DNA of 64,000 nucleotides from contig NC_063158.1 in the NCBI RefSeq assembly GCF_020921035.1, forward strand, positions 26,026,178 to 26,090,177. The letters are read 5' to 3'. Positions 48,060-60,376 of the stretch are shown piece by piece (position 1 is the first letter of the stretch; each line of letters begins with the position of its first letter). Origin of the DNA: Rhodamnia argentea (taxonomy: Eukaryota > Streptophyta > Magnoliopsida > Myrtales > Myrtaceae). The notes under the pieces are model-generated. The model had not been told where the DNA came from. It made no database searches and worked only from the letters and a program-made list of their open reading frames with translations. The position numbers and the translations under genes are program-made.

Positions 48060-48226
48060 TTGTATAAGTAACACCGTGCTGGACACTCGCTAAAAGCAAG
48101 TACCAAACACAGGTACAGATAGAAGACAGACTGACTGGCCTCTGTCACTCCCAAGTCCCAACACGCTGTAGGCAAAGCACAACCCCAGCTCTGAAAGCCA
48201 TCATCACTAACCATCCCGAGCCATCA

Positions 48227-51200
48227 ATGGCCGCCAAAGACCAAATGCAAGACCCAGAAAAACCAAACAAAGACTTCTCCGAAAAAGTTGCTGAAGAAGA
48301 AGAAGTAGAAAGATGCTCGGTGGAAGAAGTGGCCTTGGTCGTGCCGGAAACGGACGACCCATCGCTCCCGGTGATGACATTCCGGGTGTGGACTCTCGGG
48401 TTGGCCTCCTGCATAGTCCTCATCTTCCTCAACACCTTCTTCACCTTCCGGACGCAGCCCCTCACCATCTCGGCCATCCTCATGCAGATCGCGGTGCTGC
48501 CCATCGGTAGGTTCATGGCCAGGAGTCTGCCCAGGAGAGAGTACAAGCTGTTTGGGTATGGCTTCAGCTTGAACCCGGGGCCTTTCAACATGAAGGAGCA
48601 TGTGATCATCACCATCTTCGCCAACTGCGGCGTGTCCATCGGCGGGGGTGATGCTTACTCCATTGGAGCCATCACTGTCATGAAGGCTTATTACAAGCAG
48701 AACCTGAGCTTTCTCTGTGGCCTCCTCATTGTCTTGACCACGCAGGTGAGGAAAAAGAGTTGATTCTTGAGAGGACTAGTTGTTCTGCATCTGGTTTTTT
48801 TTTTTTTTTTTGTCATAAACTTCTTACAGAAAGGACTCAGCCATTTAGTATGGAGCATGCATTAACCATCCGGCATCAAGAACTAGGAATATGCGACTAA
48901 AACATTTGATCTTTATATTGTGGGTATGCAGATACTGGGATATGGCTGGGCTGGATTGCTCAGGAAGTACCTCGTGGATCCTGTCGAAATGTGGTGGCCT
49001 GCAAATCTTGCTCAGGTTTCTCTGTTCAGGTCCGTATAATGGTCGTAACATCTGAAGTTCTCATCCTTCATGAGTTCCGATCATCAAAACTGTCGAACCG
49101 ATCATGCATAGGCGAAAGAAACAGAAACAATCCATGTATTCTCTAGCACTAAGTTCTACCATCAATCTATAGAAATGGATGCTGCTGAGAGATTATTCAT
49201 GTGTCTAAACAGTATCAAATCTGAAACAAGGGGAACAAAAGCAAAACATATGCACAATTGAATTCCTAATCTTGCTAGCAAGCGGTTGAGCTAATCAGAG
49301 AGTCTCCTGTGAAAATTGAGGCCCCTTTAATATGTCGATCCGAAGCGCGTTCCTTCCTTGTTCCTCTCCATTTCCTTTTCCATGTTGAACAGCACGACTC
49401 ACTGTTCTTTTTCTTCTCGCTTATTCGCAGAGCACTCCATGAAAGGGAACATAAAACAAGAGGATTTACCCGAATGCAATTCTTTCTCATGGCGATGGGT
49501 GCGAGCTTTGTCTATTACGCACTTCCCGGCTATCTCTTCCCTATCCTGACGTTCTTCTCTTGGGTCTGCTGGGCCTGGCCACACAGTATCACTGCCCAGC
49601 AAGTAGGATCAGGGTACCATGGACTCGGGGTCGGTGCCTTCACGCTCGATTGGGCAGGAATCTCGGCTTATCACGGAAGCCCGCTCGTTTCCCCGTGGCA
49701 TTCAATTGCCAATGTCGGGATCGGCTTCATCATGTTCATATACATAATAGTGCCTCTGTGCTACTGGAAGTACAACACATTCGATGCTCGAAAGTTCCCG
49801 ATATTTTCGAATCAGCTGTTCAAGACTGACGGGCTCAAGTACGATACCACCAAGATATTGACCCCAGAATATGATCTCAACGTTTCTGCTTATGAAAGTT
49901 ACGGGAAGCTATACTTGAGTCCTCTATTCGCCCTCTCAATAGCATCAGGATTCGCTCGGTTCACAGCTACGCTCACTCATGTGGCATTATTCCATGGCAG
50001 GTAAATCTCTTACAGTGCCTCCTGAATATATGTATCGGGTCATGTCCCATTATCAACTCACGCACGGATACACTTGTGGTACTGTTTCGTGCTCTTGTCC
50101 TACAGCGAGATTATGAAGCAAAGTAGAGCTGCCATCAAGAATGCAAAACTGGACATCCACGCAAAGCTAATGCAAAGTTACAAACAAGTGCCTCAATGGT
50201 GGTTCCTCATTCTACTGCTAGGAAGTGCCGCCATATCCCTTTTGATGGCCTTCGTGTGGAAAGACGAAGTTCAGCTGCCATGGTGGGGGATGCTATTCGC
50301 CTTCGGCTTGGCCTTTATCGTTACGCTGCCAATCGGGGTCATTCAAGCGACGACCAACCAGGTACAAACAGAGTTCTAGTTATTCGGGTCGCCTCTTGCT
50401 CTGTTCTTTGGGGAAAGGTTTGCATTGCTAACATGCCGCTTTTCCATTTGCTTCTTTTGCAGCAACCTGGATACGACATCATAGCACAGTTCCTTATAGG
50501 GTATGTGCTCCCAGGTAAACCGATTGCGAATCTGCTTTTCAAGATTTACGGACGTATCAGCACCATTCATGCTCTCTCATTCTTATCCGATCTCAAACTT
50601 GGGCACTACATGAAGATTCCGCCCCGCTGCATGTACACAGCTCAGGTACATACAGCTCACAGGTTCCTGCTTTCGCATCTCTCACTAGTGTCACGAGATT
50701 GTTTCTGTCATGGCATAGTGGCTCTTTTATTTTTCTTGGTTTTGATGTTCCTTTTTCAGCTTGTTGGTACTTTAGTTTCTGGAGTAGTCAACCTGGCGGT
50801 TGCATGGTGGATGCTAGATAGCATCGAGAACATTTGCGACATCGACGCGCTCCACCCCGATTCTCCATGGACATGCCCTAAGTACCGCGTTACCTTCGAT
50901 GCTTCTGTCATATGGGGATTGATTGGACCAAGAAGGCTGTTCGGACCAGGAGGATTATACAGGAACCTGGTTTGGTTGTTCCCCATTGGAGCTGTCCTGC
51001 CTGTGCCAATATGGGCATTGAGCAAAATGTACCCAGAAAAGAAATGGATTGCCTTGATAAACATTCCAGTCATTTCCTATGGATTCGCTGGAATGCCACC
51101 AGCCACTCCGACCAATATAGCGAGCTGGCTCATCACTGGAACGATCTTCAACTATTTCATCTTTAGATACCAGAAACGCTGGTGGCAGAAATATAATTAC

Positions 51201-51377
51201 GTCTTATCCGCGGCGTTGGATGCTGGGACCGCTTTCATGGGTGTTTTGTTGTTCTTTGCCCTGCAGAATGAGAACAAAACCTTGAAATGGTGGGGAACCG
51301 ATATCGATCACTGTCCTCTAGCATCGTGTCCGACCGCGCCGGGCATTAGCGTACCAAATTGCCCAGTCTTCAATTAG
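48227..51377 (+). CDS. OPT3: OPT-C: OPT3 orthologue, oligopeptide/metal transporter (747 aa)
   Basis: Best match of the three to Arabidopsis OPT3, the plasma-membrane transporter loading Fe (and Cu) into phloem companion cells. Exons: 48227-48745, 48932-49029, 49431-50000, 50106-50361, 50463-50645 and 50760-51377, all GT-AG, frame intact. NPG is at 116-118 ([11 protein letters not shown]) and KIPPR at 532-536. OPT3-typical text includes [40 protein letters not shown], and FGPGG in [20 protein letters not shown], where A and B have FVPDG/FLPDG. A and B therefore diverge from the OPT3 consensus and C does not. Immediately downstream KINB2 is convergent (stop-to-stop about 590 bp), the same neighbour as in Arabidopsis. 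This supports C as the ancestral copy. Confidence 0.95.
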
Positions 51378-51966
51378 CTGTGTCTGTGTGAGCTTGCTCT
51401 TTAGTCATTTGTCTTGCAAATTTGGAGCTAAGCTGAATATGTAAGAGTGTAAGCAGAGGAACATAGGTCTGTATGGTTGCATGCCTGTTCTAAGTGGAAT
51501 ACAAGTTATGGTTTGTTCTCACTAAAGCAACAATCTCCACATGTGCCCACGATTTTGGACTTCCATGTTGCCTTATGTTGCTATGTCACCGTCAGAAATA
51601 CATCAATCCACTCATGACTGCAATTTGAAACCTAAACACGATTAAATAAGGCCGTCATTCAATCTCTCCTCAAAAATGAGAACAGTTCTTAGTATTGCAA
51701 TTCCAGAACTACAAGTTGGATAGATTCCTTGTTGCATGAGCGGCCGAAACCGTGAAAGAGGCCAGACCCAATAATCGACGTGAACATCTATCAGATCAAA
51801 TGGTCTACATCGAAATTACTACAATTAGGCTCCACTCTCGATTGACTCTTCTAGACCTCCTAGTTTAAGCCACTGACAAAATGCATTACCCTCTTAATCA
51901 ACTGGTAGTAACCTCCAAAGACGGCTGAATACTACACAGCCCACTCAGATACAATGTACGCATGCT
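51378..51966. other. Shared 3' region of convergent OPT-C and KINB2
   Basis: Holds both 3' untranslated regions. 'aaatttggagctaagctgaatatgtaag' and nearby AT-rich stretches could be poly-A elements of OPT-C. No coding sequence. Confidence 0.5.
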
Positions 51967-54900
51967 CTACCTTTGTAAGGATTTATAGAGCACCACCGTC
52001 ACGTACTTGGCTGAGAACCTGTGTGTCGAGCCAAGTGCAACCACCGCCGGGCTGCTCTTCCCTTTCTGCATATAAAGATGATTGAGCACTACATGTTGGG
52101 GTCTTGATAAAGGCGGTGGAATCTCCATGTGGAGTGCCGGCACATTCAAAAGTGTGAGCTGTAAGTGAGGCGGAACCATGGGTGGCTCTTTCGCGTAATC
52201 CTCTGATCCGAGAAACAAGTTGTTATAGCTCGACTCCGGGGACTGAGGAGGTTCGAAGCTGGAGATGCTCTCGAGGTCTTCAGGAACAAAATCCTGCAGA
52301 GAAAAATCAGAAGTACCGGTCACCTCAATTGGAAACCAATCTGCGCAATCATATAGTAACTTCACATATATGAGTGCACTTTTGGCAAAGTTTGCTCTTT
52401 ACTGTCACTTGATGGGAAGTATAATCCACACATCCAACTCAATGAACTAGTTGGGAAAAACCACAGATGCAGCATGCACACATCCCGGACTTCTGTGTCA
52501 CTCGCAGGTGCATATACATCCAAGTTAAGGCGTGAGACTGTAACTTCATGATTTTCTTCATTCATCTTCAATAAACATATAAGGCCGCATGACTAAGGTG
52601 GCCTTAAGAAGAGATCCATCTTGATACTGTTAAAACTTCATGTGAATCAACGACATAAGCTTCATTGCACAGAAAAAATGTCAAAAATTGCAAAAATCAT
52701 GTGCTTTGGCCTTCCACACGGACTTTGGTTCGCATCTTTCCAAATCCATGAAGTTAGTGAAATATTTCAGGATTTCAGCATTCACCTATCGAGTGATCCC
52801 TTGTTAAGAGAAAGGAAAGTATTGACAAATAAGACCTACCGTTGGAATATTCATGATCGGACCTTCTCAAATACATGTAAATGACGAGACAGTATTGTAG
52901 AGGAAACTTTGATAGAATAAAACATAAGAATTTCCCATTCTCAAACTCATCTAGCATAAAGATTGTGTGCAAGTACAAGGAATGCTCGTGAAACTAAACC
53001 AGACTCATGCCGATTCTTCTGAAGCCATATATTACTATGAAATTATTGGAGGACGACACCACCCTAATCCATTCACTTGATGGGTTAACATTTCTATCAT
53101 TGAGATAATAGAAAAAATTTCACCTAGTAGTTACTCTTCCATGAGAAAACAATCATCAAGTAAGGGACGGCACAGCAGAGAAGAAATTAAGTCACCCATA
53201 TTAAATATTTCTCTAAACTGTCGTTTCCCCCTAGACCAAAAGGTTGTATTAACCAGAAACTGTTGAAATGTAAAAGAAACATTGAAAGAAGTGTAAGATG
53301 TTCAGCTAATGTCAGAAAAAAATCGCCTAAAACTAATGATTTTCCCAAGGGTCACCTCCGAAATCATGCATCACGCATCATGCATCATGCATGTGCATTA
53401 AGTACATGCCCATGTCATGGGACGACACTAAACGTCCGTGACATTCACAGCTTGCAATTCATTCTAGCAAAACAAGTTGATTAGAAACTTTTTCTTTTGG
53501 GATCATCACCGCAAGGAACTTTCCAGCTATGATGCAAAATTTTCAACCGTAGAATAGCTAAAACTTAGATTGAGTTGATCTAACAAAGCAGTCTCTGCTT
53601 GTTTCATTCTAAAACTTCTAAGTGGTGGATTTTTCATGCCACTTTGACAATAGTCCCTAGTATCCAATATCCAGTCAGGTGAACTCGTGGTGCTTCCTGA
53701 TAGAAGGACGTTCATGCTAGCTGACCATGATGAACTGGTCAGATTAACCAACAAGAAAGAGGAACCCAAACTTTGTGAAAAAGACAGTCTAATGGTGCAT
53801 TATTCAATATGACCATAGCATGCATGAATCCAGATTGTCCAATAACTCATGCACGCTACTCAAAACAATAAAGGAACATAGTGTCATGTACCTAGATGAA
53901 TCAAGATCTATATGACAATTAATACAGTTGTAGATCCCTTCAATCATCTTATCAATAACATTTGAAAGAGATACTTGTACAAATTACTCATGTTCCAAAA
54001 AACAAGAAGATAGATCTAAAAATACTTGAACGTAGGATATCCATCCACGTAGCAGATATTTCGCAGCTCAGATATTCCTACAAATTCTTTACATGCATCC
54101 GCCATTATCAAAGCAGTACGTGTCCCGAGAACGGATAGAGCGCGCAATTACTGCCTCAATCAGGATATTCTTCCTCCAAAGCAACAATCCGAAGCATCCT
54201 TTGGAATGAGTGTTATCATTTACCTTGTTTGGGGAAATCAAGGGGCTGGGAAGACATTGACAGACTAACTTATTGAGCCCATTTATCAATCTGAATATCA
54301 TATGATCATGAGCTTTTAAACAGTTATTATTGTGTTTGTGAAATATAAGAATTATCAGACCATTTAGATGGTGGACAGCCAAGTCACTAATTTCAGTATA
54401 AGAACATTGTTTCCGAAGGTGGAATTAAGGAAGTTCTCCCACATATAAGGAGTAAGAACACTAACCAATCAAAAAAGAACAAGGTTAGAAACCCAAGGAG
54501 AAGACCAGTGTAATAAGAGAATGTTGAGCGAGGCAGTCAATGACAAAGAAGCTGTTCCTCCTAGCTCCCACTTGGCACTCTACCCTAATTCAAATTAGAT
54601 TGTCAAAGAACGTACCATCCTTCCAGCGACGAAAGCACCTTACTCCCACTTGAAGACAAACTATCCACGGTCAAGACATTTCTAGCCTCGCATAACAATA
54701 ACATCTTTATGTTCTTAAAAAATAACATACCTGCAAGTCCAAAATGTTGTAAGCAGCTCCAACATCATCTTGGGCCCAGGGTAAATCGGGCACATACTTC
54801 CACTGCCCATCAACAATGAACCTATACTGGTAAACACCCGATGGCAATACTTTCATTATTGTGAAGTCTTTCCCTGATCTCTGCAAGGGCATCCTGCTCA

Positions 54901-56287
54901 ATAGGGTAAAGATTTCAAACTTGAGGTCATGTGCAGTGCAGCTCCAGCACATCATCAAGCACGAAACAACACTAGAACAGAAAGTCAAAGAAATAAATGG
55001 GAAGGAACCTTATTTTCCAGTTGTCCCACGAACCCTCCACAGCAACTTCCTTACCACCATAACACCACGTGATCATGGTCGGTATCCCTTGTTCACTACA
55101 TGCATCTTCATAACCCGAGGAAGTTTGCATCCAGGAGTGGCCAGAAACATGCATCTCATCTGGTCTCTGTAGTGGAGCCACCGGGACCTAAAGGTGACAC
55201 CGGCAAGTAGTAGACAGCAAACTACAATTAGATCTTTTTAGAAATCTAAATGAAAGCAACTCATGAAAAATAAACAAATATTTCCTTTGTCTGGAATAAA
55301 CTGATTTCTGACCTAGGTACAGAATTAATCATTAACATGAAAACATGGTAATTGGTTTGGCAAAGAGGGGATCGACAAGATCTCATACAGATGAGAAGTT
55401 GCTCAACTCCCACAGATGAAGATCGGGCTAGACAAAGGAACTCAGAACAGAAGCCCTACAAACTACGGGGATTGCAAATCACATAATAAACCGAGAAAGA
55501 ATACTTTTTGCAAGAATGCTCCAATTTCACATATCCGGGATCTTCATGATCCAGAAGGAATTGCACAGAAATTTGCAGCAGCTGAGCATTATAGCCACTT
55601 CGAGAGTTGAAGCCTACTAACCTAAGGGTCCAGCTAAAGACACTCGCCAAATGTTCTTAACCAAAAGAAAACCCAAGAATTCACTTGAACTATACACAAA
55701 CATCTGACGAAAACCAAAGAAAAACACACGCAGAAGAGTAATTCATCATCCATCCAAAATCCTAGAAATTTTTCTAAGAGAGAATCAATTCAACTATTAA
55801 TCACAGTTCTCTAGACAACCAACCTTTCAACGACCACAAGAACTACTAAGCTCACAACAACAGATTCAGATCCAAAGTGAAATATCTCCCAAACAGAAAC
55901 CAAACAAGAGACAGCTTCATCAAATTAAGAACATTAAGAAACCACATGCAAAAAAAAACCACTACAACTTATCATTTTGCTGGGATTACATCTAGCACCC
56001 TCCAAATGTGGGGAATATCATAAAATCAAATCAACCCAGAAATAGAAAAGGGAAAAACAAGGGCCAACCTGAGGAGTGAACATCAGAGGAGACTGGGTGG
56101 CTCGAGGGCTGTGAGGAGGAGACTGACCCATCAACTCAGCCGGCGCCGGGTAGCCAACGTGCGCCACATCGGCCGCACCCATGCTATCCTGGGCACTACC
56201 ATCACCATCACCAGCACCACCACCACCTTCTTCATCGACTCCAGATGGACTGCCCACCCCATCTTCTCTTCCGTTCACATTCCCCAT
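51967..56287 (-). CDS. KINB2: KINB2: SnRK1 (AMPK/SNF1) beta-2 regulatory subunit (295 aa)
   Basis: Scaffold subunit of the SnRK1 energy-sensing kinase; it links catalytic alpha and gamma subunits. Exons in transcription order: 56287-56069, 55187-55009, 54893-54731 and 52293-51967 (888 nt, frame kept, GT-AG). MGNVNGRE at the start is an N-myristoylation signal, which anchors the complex to membranes. The ATG chosen is the one giving this motif, four codons inside a longer open frame. The linker [14 protein letters not shown] is typical of plant beta-1/2 subunits. The CBM48/glycogen-binding-like domain spans about 108-185 ([32 protein letters not shown]). The C-terminal ASC domain spans about 205-295 ([40 protein letters not shown], ends [13 protein letters not shown]). 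The length is close to Arabidopsis KINB2 (289 aa). Intron 3 is long (2437 bp) and I see no gene or clear element in it. Confidence 0.95.
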
Positions 56288-58150
56288 CTTTTCAACCAAA
56301 ATTTTTGAACTTTTTGCTCTTTTATCTATCCTCTACGCTACAGGCGGGGGAATCCCTCAAGAATCAACACAAAAAAGGGAAAATAAAAAGATCAGACGAG
56401 AAAAGCCCCACTCGCGCAATTCAAGCTCGATTGCGACGCTTTTTAAGGATTATACCCACGAACCCATTCCCCCCTAAAAGTGCTACTTTCCCACTACCAA
56501 GAAGCGTGAATCTATCGAACCGACGGTAAACGGATTGCCCTGTTCGAGAGCAGGAACAAAAGGGTAAAAGAAATCGGAGCAACGATTAAAAATTAGAAAG
56601 GGGGAAGGAACAAAATCGGAGTTAAGAGAGAAATGGGAAGGGACAAAAACAACACGAAAAAGAAAAAGGGAAACGAAATAGGAGGAGAGTGAGCCAAGTG
56701 ACCCCGACCCGAGAACGAGAAACCAACAGAGGAAAGAAGGGTGTTGTGTTGTGCTCCGATGAGCTTGGAAGATCGGACGATGGCCCAGTGATTATGATGT
56801 GGGTGGGAAGAGGAGTTAGTGCGGGAATGCTCGTCACGTCATCATTTGACAAAGTCCTTTCCTTTTTCCTCACCTCCCTTCCTGCAGCGAGAGAGAGAGA
56901 TGAGAGAGATGATGCTGTTGCTAATCAACTGCTATTGGTTCCCTATTAATACCTGTGCATCGCTTTTTCGATCCCTGGTTCCCTTCCATTTCACTCTTTC
57001 CCAAGCTTCTCTTTATTTGTGCTTTGGCCCCCCAGAAAGAAGGGTATTCTCACAATAGTTCCCATACTTTTCATCCATGTTTAATATTACCCTTGAAATT
57101 CTTTTTTGTTCAATTTGGTCCCTGCTCAAATTTGTAGCTTCACACTACCGCCTGTCGTCGTCGTCGTTCTGTCGCCTGTGTCGTCACGTAGTGCCTCATC
57201 GTCATCACTCCCGGTGCCGAAGCTCTGTGTATAGCTCAACCTCGGGAGCTCTTCTCTCCCTTCGATGGAAACCTCCAACTGAGTGCGTAACGTCCGTTAA
57301 TGGTGGCCATGGCCAACCACGAGGTGAGAGTGAATAGTGCAGTCGCAACTTTTGGACGTCGATAGATGCAAGTAAGAAACATGCAGAGAAGAGAATTGAG
57401 TAATTTTTGTATGTTTGGATGCGTGGTAACAAAAAGTATATGCATCTATTTATAAATTTTATAAGATACCTATATAAGGTAATGAGATATAAAATACATT
57501 GGGAATATGCACAATCCTAAAAGATATAGAGGATTAAGGTAAATTTTATATTTTCGCTAATAGTTGCGATGATTGAGACCGAGTTTCAATTGACCTGTGT
57601 GATCGAGTCGATCGTGATGACATTTGAGCAAAGTGAGCGATAGCCAAGGGGTGGCCGTCGAGTCTGTCTTGTTGGTGGTCAAGCGTATCTTGTTGGCCGC
57701 GTTGGTGATGGTGGCGTCTGAGTGCGGTGGCTTGCGACTAGAATGGTGGTCGGTTGAGCCGTTGCTACACCAGTGTGCATTCCATTTGAGAGACGGAGAG
57801 AAATGATGATGCAGACGCCAAGCTATATAACTTGATGGCAAGTTAATGGTGGTAGCATACATGTTAGCTAACTCCGTTAGTGTTTTTTCCCCGCCTTTTC
57901 GGAAAGGCTATATTAAGAGACATTTAAAAAATTTAAATGATTAAATTGAAAAATATTCGAGAACGACGTAGAAAAAGTTACGAAACTTAGGGCACAAATT
58001 CTGAAACTTATCAACTTCGTACACTTCAGACTCTCGAATAGGGTATTTAAATCCTACAACTTGTCAACTTCTTGCAATTAAGTCCTTTCATTTAGTTCGT
58101 CACTTTTGAACGGACGAAAATATACATGTGGCTTTCATACACCTCATTCT
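56288..58150 (-). promoter_or_regulatory. KINB2 leader and upstream region
   Basis: Sequence upstream of the KINB2 start. 56290-56700 probably holds the 5' untranslated leader. A GAGAGA run (56889-56913) and a cgtcacgtcatc element (about 56831), which contains an ACGT bZIP-type core, lie in the likely promoter. 57060-58150 shows no gene. The frames there (for example 57557-57862 -) have no recognisable features. Confidence 0.35.
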
Positions 58151-58690
58151 ACGCAATATAGTCGATCCAGTCGCTTTGAAGACAAATCGGAGGTGCTTTG
58201 CTCCAAACACCACCGCAAACGGCATGGACAATGATAAACCGAGGAAGAAGGTTTCACGGATGTGCTAAGTTTAACCGGATGTGCCGGGGTTTAATATGCC
58301 AGGGAAGTCCAAGTTTTTCGTGGGAGCGGATCCAAAAGCATCAAATCGATCAAGGGAAAGTATTTTCAGGGCTGATAGGTGGAAAACAAAAGCTGGCCGA
58401 TCACAATGCAGCAAGTGCAATATGCCCGATGAAGATGATGGTGATGAAAGGGAACTCCTTCCCAGCTGAGACAGAGGCTTGGAGGGAAAAGTGAGGACCT
58501 TGAAGCAGGAGCTTGCACGAGCAAAGGAGGAGATGGAAATGTATCAATGGATGCTTGTTCTTTCTCGATTCTTGTTCTTGGTTTATACTTTCGATATGTA
58601 TCCATGCGAAGTGCTCTTCCTGTTGAAGTTGAGATCAAGTTCGGCTAATACGGATGGCTTGAGCTATATACATAGCGATTCATTCAATAG
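58150..58690 (+). pseudogene. GRF-zinc-finger protein relic
   Basis: Plus-strand text WTMINRGRRFHGCAKF (about 58228-58275) resembles the GRF zinc-finger signature (W-T-x2-N-x-G-R-R-F-x-G-C). About 200 bases on, in a different frame, EGKVRTLKQELARAKEEMEM followed by YQWMLVLSRFLFLVYTF gives the coiled coil and C-terminal hydrophobic tail usual for small plant GRF-finger proteins. The upstream Cys pair is not readable in one frame, and stops and frame changes separate the parts. It is therefore a decayed copy. This type is often amplified in plant genomes near transposons. Confidence 0.45.
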
Positions 58691-59118
58691 TAGACCTGTC
58701 AAAATAGATCGTAAACCCATTTCTTAATCCATATATGATGAACTGAGATAATATATGAGTTAGTTATATTAAATAAATAAATTGAAACATGATATGATCA
58801 TTAAATGGGTCATAAATGGATTTGCAATTTACTTAAACTCAACCCACTTCTATGATTATTAGGGGTGTGCAACCGGACCGGGTTTACCTGGAATCCGGAT
58901 TGGACCATCCGAAAAATAAGGCCGGAAATCGATTCTTGTTCAAACAAGTCCAGGAATCGGTTTTACTTTTTGGGAACCGGTTGAAACCGGTGTGGTTCCC
59001 GGTTCTAGGTGGAGATCCACCCAGACCGATTTTAGAACCGGTTTTTAGCGACTCTTTTAAAAAAGAAAACGCTAACATCACTTGCCAGCCTTGCCTCTCC
59101 TACTTTGTTTTGCGTTTC

Positions 59119-59164
<46 letters not shown>

Positions 59165-59320
59165 GTCGCCATCATCGGCGCCTCAAAGATGCAACACAGC
59201 TCATCATCATATTTTAGGAATATGAGTCGGGTGTATTGCAATGAATGGGTCTATCGGGACTGGCCTTAATAATCCGACCAACCTCAACCCGACCTGCCCG
59301 TTTGATGGGTCTATTCAATA
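58690..59320. repeat. Foldback-type repeat with 'aaccgg' segments and a TC microsatellite
   Basis: Left 'agacctgtcaaaatagatcgtaaacccat' and right 'acccgacctgcccgtttgatgggtc' form the arms (compare 3063-3765). Inside, 58860-59045 is the 'gggaaccggttgaaaccggtgt' repeat, followed by (TC)20 at 59122-59161. Confidence 0.45.
59122..59161 (+). repeat. TC dinucleotide microsatellite
   Basis: An uninterrupted run of 20 TC units, a likely polymorphic marker. Confidence 0.9.
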
Positions 59321-60376
59321 GCATACCCCATAGCTTCGTTCAACACCAGTAGCAGTTCCTTACACAAAATGGAACTTCATTATATGGCATCAAACCAGAC
59401 TTCCCATTCAACAGCAGCAGCTCCTTGCACAAAATGACCAACTTCATTCAATAGCATTAGCAGCTCAATAGAGCTATGCAGGTGCACAGGAGTAGTTCAA
59501 CTGTTGCACGACAAATTGACAGATGATCAGAGGGGAACTATGTCAAACACATCCAACTCTCACAACCAGACACGCCCAGATTGTCTCTTCTCCAGAAAAA
59601 GAAAACTTCCCATCCCACCAAAGGCCATCACTTGACATCCCTTAGGCTAGTGCATTTGCCAAATATATCTTCTTTTCAGCTTACACATGTTTAATATGAC
59701 TTTTGATAGTACCTTTCTTCCTAGAATTAGTATTTTTGTCCTATAAAAATATTTCAGCTTCACCGCAATCAAGAGTAAAAGAGAGATATGCTTCGAAAAA
59801 TGATATGAAAGTACGCTTTTATCCCGTAAAAATCATGTGCATCGCATGCTAATAGAAAAATTAACAGGATATCAATGGTCGAAAGAAAATGAAAGTTCTA
59901 GGGTATTACATAACAGTTCAAAGTTCAGGGGTAAACATGCAATGCTCCAAAGCTCATAGGGCTTTTGTGTAATTTTCCCTAAAAGAAGCTCCAAGAAAAA
60001 TAGTTTCCGATGATTTCCAAATTTCAAAAAAAAAATTTAATTAAAGGTGGTTGAGACATAAAAGAAAAGAGCAATATTGGCCCAAAAATCTTGTTTTACA
60101 GAAAAAGAAAAAAAAACAAAAGAAAGAGAGCAGAATTTTATAGATGGGCCTAAGATTTCCCACCAGACCACTCAGGTCCAACCTGTCCACCATTGGCCCA
60201 TACCTGAACCCAAAAAACAAAGCCCACATCACCTGAAGTTGAATAAGAAAAAACACTATTTTCTGAATGGATGCACCTCAAAGCGGTGTCTAAACTTAAC
60301 TGTACAAGTAGGGATGTGAAGTTTTTATACGATCAACTAGCCATAGATTTCTATTCACGGCCCTCTTATTGTTGCT
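59321..60376. other. Intergenic; 3' region of the Ole e 1-like gene at its right end
   Basis: No further gene. 59310-59640 contains a repeated phrase (cagcagctccttgcacaaaatg and cagtagcagttccttacacaaaatgg), an imperfect local duplication. The minus-strand 3' end of the next gene lies close to 60376. Confidence 0.4.

Noticed and set aside
48145..48639. Long minus-strand frames of 125-164 codons opposite OPT-C exon 1
   Set aside because: They are antisense shadows of a conserved coding exon. Similar frames occur opposite the same exon in OPT-A and OPT-B.
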